A stretch of 12,589 nucleotides of DNA from an uncultured Eubacteriales bacterium (GTDB lineage Bacteria > Bacillota > Clostridia > Oscillospirales > Oscillospiraceae), in NCBI GenBank assembly GCA_900550705.1, contig URTG01000033.1:1-12589 (forward strand). Reading direction: 5' to 3'. Under the pieces are notes generated by a model. It ran no database searches and was not told the DNA's origin. It saw only the letters and a list, made by a program, of their open reading frames with translations. How positions within the stretch are numbered: position 1 is the stretch's first letter; the number at the start of each line of letters is the position of its first letter. Shown piece by piece: positions 5,612 to 11,633 of the stretch. Both the position numbers and the translations under genes were made by a program.

Positions 5612-6691
5612 GTGAAAAAGGCGGGCTTTGGCCTGATCGCCGGGGCGACGGCGCTTTCCGTCCTGCTGACGGGGTGCGCCGGGCTGCTGGAACGGGACTA
5701 TGTACACGTCACCCCCCACAGCACCGCGCCCACGGCGGAGGGGGACCCCTCGCTGATCCGGGCGGAGAGCTACCAGCAGCTGGTGAATGGGCTGCTGTAC
5801 TTCGTCACCCTAGGGGCCGAGACTGGCACCATCCAGCTCTATCTGGACGCCGGCGACGCCGAGGCCCAGCTGGAGGCCGCCTGTCTGGAGGTGGTCCAGG
5901 AGGACCCCCTGGGGGCCTACGCCGTGGAGTACATCAAGTATCACCTCACCCCCGTGGTCTCCCACTACGAGGCGGCGCTGGACATCACCTACCGCCGCAC
6001 CCGGGATCAGGTGGCCTCCATCGTGTCCGCCACCGGGGTGTCCGCCGTCCGCAGTGAGCTGGAGGCCGCCCTCAGCGCCTTCGCCTCTGAGCGGGTGCTC
6101 CGCATCGGCTACTTCGAGGGGGACGAGGACACCGTCCGCGCCCTGGTCCGCTCGGCCTACGACGCCGTGCCCGGTGCCGCCCTGGATCTGCCGGAGGCGA
6201 CGGTATCCCTCTACCCCCAGACGGGACGGCAGCGGATCGTGGAGATCCAGCTCACCTACCATCTGGAGCTGACCGAGCTTACCCGCCGGAAGGAGCAGCT
6301 GGCCCAGACCGCCCGCACCCTCAGCCAGCCCCTCCAGGGGGAGGACGCCCCGCGGAGCGTGCTCCAGGCCGCCCGGGTGGTCCTGTCCGCCGGGGGCTAT
6401 CTCCCCCAGGGCGGAAATACGGCCTACGACGCCCTTCGTTCCGGCGGGGCCAACAGCGAGGGGTTGTCCCTGGCCCTGGTCCTGCTGTGCCAGAACCTCA
6501 GCGTCCCCGCCCAGGTGGTCCGGGGCAGCCGGAACGGCAGCGAGCTGTTCTGGGTCCTGGCCCAGACCGCCCACGGCTGGCGTCACCTGGACCTGACCCA
6601 GGGGGCCGAGGCCCTCCTCCTCCACACCGACCGGGAGATGGCCGACACCGGCTACACCTGGGACGCCGCCGCCTGTCCCCAGGCCCAGTAG
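5612..6691 (+). CDS. Lipoprotein with a degenerate transglutaminase-like domain
   Basis: The predicted 359-residue protein is anchored to the outer face of the cytoplasmic membrane. VKK, a hydrophobic stretch and the lipobox LLTGC form a type II signal peptide within the first 21 or so residues. The GTG at 5612 is chosen because AGGGGGG (5597-5602) lies 9 nt upstream and the result is a compact signal peptide; an ATG at 5579 would add 11 residues. The middle is unrecognised. The C-terminal part (about 265-335) follows the transglutaminase-core layout: NTAYDALRSGG, then a helix, then SVPAQVVRG, then FWVLAQ...GWRHLDLT. However, the nucleophile Cys position is Ser282 and the His of the HAW motif is Leu312; only Asp327 remains. 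It therefore probably binds peptide or cell wall without catalysis, or plays a structural role (inference). It stands alone between parC and a tRNA gene. Confidence 0.75.
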   Translation: MKKAGFGLIAGATALSVLLTGCAGLLERDYVHVTPHSTAPTAEGDPSLIRAESYQQLVNGLLYFVTLGAETGTIQLYLDAGDAEAQLEAACLEVVQEDPLGAYAVEYIKYHLTPVVSHYEAALDITYRRTRDQVASIVSATGVSAVRSELEAALSAFASERVLRIGYFEGDEDTVRALVRSAYDAVPGAALDLPEATVSLYPQTGRQRIVEIQLTYHLELTELTRRKEQLAQTARTLSQPLQGEDAPRSVLQAARVVLSAGGYLPQGGNTAYDALRSGGANSEGLSLALVLLCQNLSVPAQVVRGSRNGSELFWVLAQTAHGWRHLDLTQGAEALLLHTDREMADTGYTWDAAACPQAQ

Positions 6692-6730
6692 GCCCGATTT
6701 CCGGGTCCGGGAAAAAGTTGAAAAAGGGGG

Positions 6731-6758
6731 TTGACATTTTCTGCGGTTCTGGTATAAT
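6731..6758 (+). promoter_or_regulatory. Consensus promoter of tRNA-Gly
   Basis: TTGACA (6731-6736) and TATAAT (6753-6758) are both perfect and 16 nt apart, with an extended -10 (TGG directly before TATAAT). The predicted start is 5-7 nt before the mature tRNA 5' end, as expected for a strong stable-RNA promoter. Confidence 0.9.
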
Positions 6759-6771
6759 ACCCACTGTTGAC

Positions 6772-6847
6772 GCGAGTGTAGCTCATCTGGTAGAGCGCCA
6801 CCTTGCCAAGGTGGAGGTAGCGAGTTCGAGCCTCGTCACTCGCTCCA
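6772..6847 (+). tRNA. tRNA-Gly (anticodon GCC)
   Basis: The 76 nt fold as a full cloverleaf. The acceptor stem GCGAGTG pairs with CACTCGC. The D stem is GCTC/GAGC. The anticodon stem CCACC/GGTGG encloses TTGCCAA with anticodon GCC. The variable loop has 5 nt, and the T stem GCGAG/CTCGT has one G-T wobble and a TTCGAGC loop. The CCA end is encoded. It is a single-gene unit with its own promoter and terminator. Confidence 0.97.
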
Positions 6848-6851
6848 TTTT

Positions 6852-6880
6852 GGGCACCCAATCGGGTGTCCTGTTTTTTT
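6852..6880 (+). terminator. Rho-independent terminator of tRNA-Gly
   Basis: GGGCACCC (6852-6859) pairs with GGGTGTCC (6864-6871), with one G-T pair and an AATC loop, followed by TG and seven T residues. It begins 5 nt after the tRNA CCA end. Confidence 0.9.
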
Positions 6881-6970
6881 GCCATTAGCGGGGATACGGA
6901 TTTTCCTATGGCGTGCAGGGAAACAGTAGGGAAGAAGTCTGAATCGTCAACCTCTCCTGAGAAGAAACAG

Positions 6971-6999
6971 TTGACAACCGCCCCCTTCGATTGTATACT
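6971..6999 (+). promoter_or_regulatory. Promoter of bioY
   Basis: TTGACA (6971-6976) and TATACT (6994-6999) are separated by 17 nt. The predicted start is about 45 nt before the bioY start codon. The -10 lies inside the left half of the candidate BirA operator. Confidence 0.8.
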
Positions 7000-7022
7000 C
7001 ATTGGGAAACTGAGTTTACGAT
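6990..7022 (+). promoter_or_regulatory. Candidate BirA biotin operator
   Basis: The half-sites ATTGTATACT (6990-6999) and AGTTTACGAT (7013-7022) are inverted repeats matching at 8 of 10 positions across a 13-nt spacer. Written as TTGTATAC-N15-GTTTACGA they resemble the Firmicute BirA site, usually close to TTGTAAAC-N15-GTTTACAA. The site covers the -10 and the start point, so biotinoyl-AMP-bound BirA would repress bioY when biotin is plentiful. Confidence 0.6.
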
Positions 7023-7052
7023 CGGCCCTCTGGCCGGGAAGGATGTGCGAAT

Positions 7053-7610
7053 ATGGAAACGAAAGAGCGCGGAAAGGTCTATCCGCTGGCAATGACGGCG
7101 GTGATGGCGGCGGTGATGGCGGTGGTGTCCCCCTTCTCCCTGCCCATTGGGCCCATTCCCATTTCTCTTTGCACCTTTGTGATCTACCTGACGACGTATG
7201 TGCTGGGCTGGAAGCGGGCCACGGCGGCTACGCTGGTGTATGTGCTGCTGGGTGCGGTGGGCGCTCCGGTGTTCAGCGGCTTCGGCGCGGGGCTGGGCAA
7301 GGTTCTGGGTCCCACGGGCGGCTACATTGTGGGCTATATCCTCCTGGCTCTGGTGGCCGGGCTGTTTGTGGAAAAGTTCCCGGACAGCCGGGTGCTCCAG
7401 CTGGTGGGCATGGTGGTGGGTACTGCCGTGCTGTACGCCCTGGGCACCGCCTGGTTCTGCGTGCAGGGCGGGAAGACCGTGGGCTATGCGATGGCCTACT
7501 GCGTGATCCCGTTCCTGGCGGGTGACGGGGCGAAGATCATTGTGACCCTGGCGGTGGGTCCCCTGCTCCGCCGCCGACTGGCCGAGGCGGGCCTGGACCC
7601 GGCGGCCTGA
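7053..7610 (+). CDS. bioY: BioY, biotin-binding S component of an ECF transporter
   Basis: This 185-residue, very hydrophobic integral membrane protein has about six membrane segments and captures extracellular biotin. In group II ECF systems it then works with the shared EcfA/EcfA'/EcfT module, whose genes are not in this window. Family landmarks are the PIGPIPISL segment (31-39), GPTGGYIVGY (87-96) and the C-terminal IPFLAGDGAK (152-161) with Asp158 and Lys161. The length matches BioY. The ATG at 7053 has AAGGA at 7039-7043, 9 nt upstream. A sigma-A promoter overlapped by a BirA-like inverted repeat lies upstream, which supports both the identification and biotin control. It is monocistronic, ending at a strong terminator 18 nt after its stop. 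Confidence 0.95.
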   Translation: METKERGKVYPLAMTAVMAAVMAVVSPFSLPIGPIPISLCTFVIYLTTYVLGWKRATAATLVYVLLGAVGAPVFSGFGAGLGKVLGPTGGYIVGYILLALVAGLFVEKFPDSRVLQLVGMVVGTAVLYALGTAWFCVQGGKTVGYAMAYCVIPFLAGDGAKIIVTLAVGPLLRRRLAEAGLDPAA

Positions 7611-7628
7611 TTTTGGAGAAAATAGTGT

Positions 7629-7667
7629 GCCACGGAGAAGATTTTCCCTTCTCCGTGGCATTTTTTT
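7629..7667 (+). terminator. Terminator between bioY and the convergent spoVAE
   Basis: GCCACGGAGAAG (7629-7640) pairs perfectly with 7648-7659 across a 7-nt loop, giving a 12-bp stem followed by T7 (7661-7667). The T run touches the spoVAE stop codon on the other strand. The same stem may also stop spoVAE transcripts, although the minus-strand T tract is weak. Confidence 0.93.
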
Positions 7668-8022
7668 ACCCCTTTGGCTTACTTTTGCAGAATAATGCCG
7701 CCAGCAGACCGAAGAACACCGCTGCGGCGATGCCGCCGGAGGCGGCGGTGAGTCCGCCGGTGAGCGCCCCCAGCCAGCCCTGCTCCGCCACGGCCCGGCG
7801 GACGCCCTTGGCCAGCAGATGGCCGAAGCCGGTGAGGGGCACCGTGGCCCCCGCGCCGGCCCAGTCCACCAGGGGGCCGTATAGCCCAAGGGCGCTGAGC
7901 ACCACCCCCATGGTCACATAGCCGGACAGGATACGGGCGGGGGTGAGACCCGTCCGGTCGATGAGGATCTGGCCCAGCAGGCACAGCAGGCCGCCGCAGA
8001 GAAAGGCGTTTACATATTCCAT
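7666..8022 (-). CDS. spoVAE: Stage V sporulation protein AE (SpoVAE/SpoVAEb)
   Basis: This 118-residue membrane protein belongs to the SpoVA complex, which sits in the inner spore membrane and moves Ca-dipicolinic acid into the core during sporulation and out during germination. It has hydrophobic segments at about 5-22 and 32-48, and the conserved loop with GAGATVPLTGFGHLLAKG (56-73), a SpoVAE hallmark. Two more hydrophobic segments and a basic tail (KSKPKG) follow. Two starts are possible. The ATG at 8022 has AGGAGG with ideal 7-nt spacing. The ATG at 8028 overlaps the spoVAD stop as ATGA but leaves almost no spacing. I prefer the first; translation is probably coupled to spoVAD either way. 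Confidence 0.93.
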   Translation of the reverse strand: MEYVNAFLCGGLLCLLGQILIDRTGLTPARILSGYVTMGVVLSALGLYGPLVDWAGAGATVPLTGFGHLLAKGVRRAVAEQGWLGALTGGLTAASGGIAAAVFFGLLAALFCKSKPKG

Positions 8023-8024
8023 GG

Positions 8025-9050
8025 TCATTCCTCCTGGCCGAGCGCGGCCGTCTCCAGGGCCACGGCGTGGCAGATGCCGGGGATGGACTCCCCCTGCAAG
8101 GCGGTGGTGGGGGAGTGCAGGGCCCCGGTGGGGCAGAACAAAATGCGCCGGAGGGTCCCGTCTGCCAGGGCGTTGAGCAGGGGACCGGTCAGCACGGCGG
8201 CGCAGCAGCCGCAGCCGGAGCCTCCGCTGTGGACATCCTGCTCCCTGGCCCGGAAGATGGACGCGCCGCAGTCCATGTGGTTGGACAGGGGGAAGCCCTC
8301 CCGCTCCAGCAGACGGAGAAGCAGGGCGCTGCCCAGGGTGCCCAGGTCGCCGGTGACGATCCGGTCGTAAAAATCCGGGCTGCGGCCCGTGTCCCGCAGG
8401 TGGGCGGCGATGGTGTCCGCCGCGGCGGGGGCCATGGCGGCCCCCATGTTGTTGGCGTCGGTGACGCCCAGGTCCACGATCCTGCCGGGGGTGACGTGGG
8501 TGAGCCGAGGACCGCGGCCCGACCGGGCCAGCACCGCCGCGCCCGCTCCGGTGACGGTCCACTGGGTGGTGGGCGGCCGCTGGCCGCCGTATTCCAGGGG
8601 GGTGCGGTACTGCCGCTCCGCCGTGCAGAAGTGGGAGGAGGCAGACACCGCCGCCCGCTGGCCGAATCCGCCGTCCAGGGCCAGGGCCGCTAAAATCAGC
8701 CCCTCGCCCATGGTGGAGCAGGCCCCGTACAGACCGAGGAAGGGCCGTCCGTGCCCCCGGGCGGCGAAGGAGGAGCTGACGCACTGGTTCAGCAGGTCCC
8801 CGGCAAAGCACCAGTCCAGGTCCTCCGGGGTCAGGCTCCCCTTGGTCAGGGCCAGCTCCAGGGCCCGGCGCTGGAGGGCGATCTCCGCCTGCTCCCAGGT
8901 GGGCTGGCCCAGGGCGTCGTCCGCCGCGATCTCGTCAAACTGCGGGGCCAGGGGACCCCGGCCCTCCTTCTGACCCACCACGCTGGCCCAGGCGATGAGG
9001 GCCGGCGGGTGCTCCAGTTTTGCCGTCTGTTTGCCCAGCTTTTTGTCCAT
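8025..9050 (-). CDS. spoVAD: Stage V sporulation protein AD (SpoVAD)
   Basis: This 341-residue protein has the thiolase/KAS-III-like fold of SpoVAD, the dipicolinic acid-binding component of the spore SpoVA channel. Recognisable segments include FAGDLLNQCVSSSFAARG (82-99), YGACSTMGEG with the thiolase-position Cys111, SSHFCTAERQYRTPLEYG (138-155), GRIVDLGVTDANNMGAAMAPAA, and DCGASIF before GSGCGCCA. The length agrees with the family (about 338). The frame stays open far upstream, but ATG 9050 is clearly the start: MDKKLGKQ is preceded by GGAGG with 8-nt spacing and matches the family N-terminus. It forms an operon with spoVAE. The usual first gene, spoVAC, is absent; a divergent gamma-glutamyltransferase gene lies upstream instead. 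Forespore (sigma-G) expression is expected from the family. The minus strand has CATTATA at 9145-9139, which fits a sigma-G -10, but no matching -35 was seen. Confidence 0.95.
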   Translation of the reverse strand: MDKKLGKQTAKLEHPPALIAWASVVGQKEGRGPLAPQFDEIAADDALGQPTWEQAEIALQRRALELALTKGSLTPEDLDWCFAGDLLNQCVSSSFAARGHGRPFLGLYGACSTMGEGLILAALALDGGFGQRAAVSASSHFCTAERQYRTPLEYGGQRPPTTQWTVTGAGAAVLARSGRGPRLTHVTPGRIVDLGVTDANNMGAAMAPAAADTIAAHLRDTGRSPDFYDRIVTGDLGTLGSALLLRLLEREGFPLSNHMDCGASIFRAREQDVHSGGSGCGCCAAVLTGPLLNALADGTLRRILFCPTGALHSPTTALQGESIPGICHAVALETAALGQEE

Positions 9051-9115
9051 GGCTGTCGCCTCCTGTTCCGATGGAGGTAGCTTGCCCGGGACCCGGAAAA
9101 AAGATACCTGTAAAA

Positions 9116-9144
9116 TTGACGGGGCGGGGCGGGGCGGGTATAAT
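9116..9144 (+). promoter_or_regulatory. Promoter of the gamma-glutamyltransferase gene with a G-quadruplex spacer
   Basis: TTGACG (9116-9121) and TATAAT (9139-9144) are separated by 17 nt. The spacer is almost entirely GGGGCGGGGCGGGGCGGG (9121-9138): four G tracts with single-C loops on the non-template strand. This is an ideal intramolecular G-quadruplex motif located between the -35 and -10 boxes. Confidence 0.75.
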
Positions 9145-9179
9145 GAAAGGCACAATGACAGAAAAGGGGGATGTGGCCC

Positions 9180-10808
9180 ATGCCGCAATTTGATCCGGAG
9201 CGCTACGCCTATGCCTCCCGGCGGAACGTGGTGTATGCCCGGCGGGCGATGGCCTGTACCTCGGTGCCGCTGGGAGCCCAGATCGGGCTGGATGTGATGA
9301 AGGCCGGGGGCAACGCGGTGGATGCCGCAGTGGCCATGGCCGCCGCCATGCCGCTGCTGGAGCCCACCAGCAACGGGCTGGGCTCTGACTGCTTCGCCCT
9401 GGTGTGGATCGAGAAGGAGAAACGGCTCTACGGACTCAACGCCAGCGGCGTGGCTCCGGCGGCCCTGTCGGCGGAGACCGTCCGGGCAATGGGGTACGAC
9501 GCTATGCCCACCGAGGGGTGGCTGCCCACCATGGTGCCCGGGGCCCCGGCGGGGTGGGCGGCGCTGAACCGCCGCTTCGGGACCAAGCCGCTGGGGGAGC
9601 TGTTCGTCCCCGCCGCGGCCTACGCCCGGGAGGGCTATCCCGTGCCGGTGAATGTGGCCCGGATGTGGCGCAGCGACGCGCCGCGAATCCAGGCCGCCTG
9701 GAAGAAACATCCGGAGCCGTATGACCACTGGGTCCGGACCTTCTGCAAGGGGGACGGCGCGCCCTATGGCCCCGGGGAGCTGTTCCGCTGGCCCGCCCTG
9801 GGGGATACGCTGGAGGAGCTGGCCGCCACCGGCTGCGAGAGCTATTACCGGGGGGCGCTGATGGAGAAAATGGTGGCCTTCAGCCGGGCCACCGGGGGGT
9901 ATTTTACCGAGGAGGACTTCCGGAGCTATCAGCCCCTGTGGGTGGAGCCCATCTCCACGGACTACAAGGGGTACACCGTGTGTGAGATTCCCCCCAACGG
10001 CCACGGGATCACGGTGCTCATGGCGCTGAATATCCTCAAGGGCCTGGACCTGCCCGGAGAGAAGGACTGCGCCGAGACCTACCACAAAATTCTGGAGGCC
10101 ATCAAGCTGGCCTTTGCGGACACCCGGACCTATGTGGCCGACCCCAGGTATATGAGGACCCGGGTGGCCGACCTGCTGTCGGAGGACTACGCCGCCCGGC
10201 GGCGGGCGCTGATCTCCCGCCGGGCCCTGCTGCCCGAGGCGGGGGACCCGTCCTGCGGCGGGACGATCTACCTGTGCACCGCCGACCCGGAGGGGAACAT
10301 GGTGTCCTTCATCCAGAGCAACTACACCACCTTCGGAGCCGGCATTGCCATCCCGGGGACGGGAATTTCGCTGCAAAACCGGGGGGCCAACTTCTCGCTG
10401 GACCCGGCCAGCGACAATGTGCTGGCGGAGGGAAAGCGGTCGTACCACACCATTATCCCCGGGTTTTTGATGAAGGACGGCGGGGCCGTGGGGCCCTTTG
10501 GGGTGATGGGGGCCTTTATGCAGCCCCAGGGGCACGTGCAGGTCGTTGTGAACACCGTGGACTACCGCATGAATCCCCAGGAGGCGCTGGACGCGCCCCG
10601 GGTCCAGTGGCTGGGGGGAAAACGAATCCAGGTGGAGCGGGAGATTCCCGCCCACGCCGCCCAGGAGCTGGAGCGCATGGGGCACGAGGTGGAGGTGGCC
10701 AACTGCAACACCGACATGGGCCGGGGCCAGATCATCTGGCGGACGGACAACGGCCTTCTGGTGGGCGGCACCGAGCCACGGTGCGACGGGACTGTGGCGG
10801 CCTGGTGA
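9180..10808 (+). CDS. Gamma-glutamyltransferase family protein, cytoplasmic YwrD-like
   Basis: This 542-residue member of the Ntn-hydrolase gamma-glutamyltransferase family should self-cleave before a conserved Thr and cleave or transfer gamma-glutamyl groups of glutathione-like or polyglutamate substrates. The N-terminal part shows AGGNAVDAAVAMAAA and SNGLGSDCF. The nucleophile candidate is Thr362 in GGTIYLCTADPEGN. Downstream are IPGTGISLQNRG, KRSYHTIIPG, GVMGAFMQPQGH and ALDAPR, in family order. There is no signal peptide or lipobox, unlike secreted GGTs, so it resembles YwrD-type cytosolic enzymes; the physiological substrate is unknown. ATG 9180 is chosen because AGGGGG ends 9 nt upstream; an in-frame ATG at 9171 has no spacing. 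It is transcribed divergently from spoVAD, with ybeY 65 nt downstream and no terminator visible between. Confidence 0.87.
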   Translation: MPQFDPERYAYASRRNVVYARRAMACTSVPLGAQIGLDVMKAGGNAVDAAVAMAAAMPLLEPTSNGLGSDCFALVWIEKEKRLYGLNASGVAPAALSAETVRAMGYDAMPTEGWLPTMVPGAPAGWAALNRRFGTKPLGELFVPAAAYAREGYPVPVNVARMWRSDAPRIQAAWKKHPEPYDHWVRTFCKGDGAPYGPGELFRWPALGDTLEELAATGCESYYRGALMEKMVAFSRATGGYFTEEDFRSYQPLWVEPISTDYKGYTVCEIPPNGHGITVLMALNILKGLDLPGEKDCAETYHKILEAIKLAFADTRTYVADPRYMRTRVADLLSEDYAARRRALISRRALLPEAGDPSCGGTIYLCTADPEGNMVSFIQSNYTTFGAGIAIPGTGISLQNRGANFSLDPASDNVLAEGKRSYHTIIPGFLMKDGGAVGPFGVMGAFMQPQGHVQVVVNTVDYRMNPQEALDAPRVQWLGGKRIQVEREIPAHAAQELERMGHEVEVANCNTDMGRGQIIWRTDNGLLVGGTEPRCDGTVAAW

Positions 10809-10873
10809 CGGAAGATCACGGGGCGGGAACGATAAAAAATAGAATGATTTTCTCCCAAAAAGGAGCGTTTGGA

Positions 10874-11365
10874 ATGAAAGACCATCAGATTTTGATTGAC
10901 GCCGAGGTGCCCGTGACCCAGGAGGCCCGGGACCAGATCCAGACCGTGATCCGGGCGGCGCTGAAGGCCGAGGGGGTGAAGCTGCCCTGCGAGATCAGCG
11001 TACTGCTCACCGACGATGAGGGCATCCGCCAGATCAACCGGGATATGCGCCAGGTGGACCGGGCCACCGACGTGCTGTCCTTCCCCATGTTTGAGCTGCT
11101 TCCCGGCGACCCGCCCAACGGCGAGGAGTATCTGGACCCGGACACGGACCGCATCCCCCTGGGGGATATGTGCATCTCTCTGGAGCGCGCCCAGGAGCAG
11201 GCGCGGAGCTTCGGCCACTCCCTGGAGCGGGAGCTGTGCTATTTAACGGTCCACTCCGTCCTCCATCTGCTGGGCTATGACCACCTGGATGAGGGGCCGA
11301 TGAAGGCGCAGATGAGAGGGAGAGAGGAAGCAATCCTGGGGGAGCTGGGAATTGTGAGAGAGTGA
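10874..11365 (+). CDS. ybeY: Endoribonuclease YbeY, rRNA maturation factor
   Basis: This 163-residue zinc-dependent endoribonuclease works in 16S rRNA 3'-end maturation and ribosome quality control. The metal site is intact: H127-x3-H131-x5-H137 in VHSVLHLLGYDH. It is preceded by the conserved RATDVLSFPMFE segment and LGDMCISLERAQEQA. The length is typical. ATG 10874 has AAAAGGAG with 8-nt spacing. In many Firmicutes ybeY sits with phoH, dgkA, cdd and era; here it follows the gamma-glutamyltransferase gene instead, probably sharing its transcript. The heptad repeat begins right after the stop codon. Confidence 0.96.
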   Translation: MKDHQILIDAEVPVTQEARDQIQTVIRAALKAEGVKLPCEISVLLTDDEGIRQINRDMRQVDRATDVLSFPMFELLPGDPPNGEEYLDPDTDRIPLGDMCISLERAQEQARSFGHSLERELCYLTVHSVLHLLGYDHLDEGPMKAQMRGREEAILGELGIVRE

Positions 11366-11372
11366 TTCGGAG

Positions 11373-11407
11373 AGTTATGAGTTAGAAGTTAGGAGGGATG
11401 AGTTACT
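11373..11407 (+). repeat. Heptanucleotide tandem repeat, copy 3 (after ybeY)
   Basis: The tract reads AGTTATG, AGTTAGA, AGTTAGG, AGGGATG, AGTTACT and begins 8 nt after the ybeY stop codon. It has the same period, orientation and gene-relative position as the tracts after the two topoisomerase genes. Confidence 0.7.
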
Positions 11408-11575
11408 TAGCCCTGGGGCCGGTGCTTCTTGCACGAGACGGATGAGGGGGCCGAAGGTCCATGAGCCCTTGCGTCCAAACGCAGAGACCCGGTTGTAGGG
11501 GACGCTGTCCTCAGCGTCCCGCGATGAGCGGTGCACCAACGTAAAATTCCGCAGAAAATTTTGCTACAAAAAATA
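11408..11575. other. Non-coding gap with a GC-rich hairpin repeat
   Basis: No supportable gene was seen between the ybeY repeat tract and the dhaL terminator. The region carries a perfect 9-bp hairpin, GGGACGCTG-TCCT-CAGCGTCCC (11499-11520), preceded by a smaller TGCGT-CCAA-ACGCA hairpin near 11470-11483. Similar short GGGAC...GTCCC hairpins are scattered repeats in related genomes (recollection). It has no T tract, so it is not an ordinary terminator. Confidence 0.5.
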
Positions 11576-11618
11576 AAAACACGTCGTATTAACCACGAAA
11601 GTTAATACGACGTGTTTT
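11576..11618 (-). terminator. Terminator of dhaL with an 18-bp perfect stem
   Basis: AAAACACGTCGTATTAAC (11576-11593) is perfectly complementary to 11601-11618 across a 7-nt loop. On the minus strand the stem continues into TTTTTATTTTTT, marking rho-independent termination of dhaL 15 nt after its stop. The symmetrical A/T ends may also let it stop rightward ybeY transcripts. Confidence 0.9.
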
Positions 11619-11633
11619 CAAAATCAACGTCTC

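Noticed and set aside
6772..6847. tRNA as an attachment site for an integrated element
   Set aside because: No integrase gene and no duplicated tRNA 3' end were seen downstream in the window.
6487..6888. Open frame spanning the lipoprotein 3' end and the tRNA gene
   Set aside because: It crosses a clear promoter, tRNA and terminator and encodes a Pro/Arg/Gly-rich artefact.
8029..8811. Upstream extension of the spoVAE frame
   Set aside because: It overlaps spoVAD on the same strand in another frame. SpoVAE family proteins start at the MEYV methionine after AGGAGG.
9051..10685. N-terminal extension of spoVAD over the gamma-glutamyltransferase gene
   Set aside because: The frame stays open, but SpoVAD homology begins at the Met of 9050, which has a good Shine-Dalgarno site. 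The extension is antisense to a conserved enzyme.
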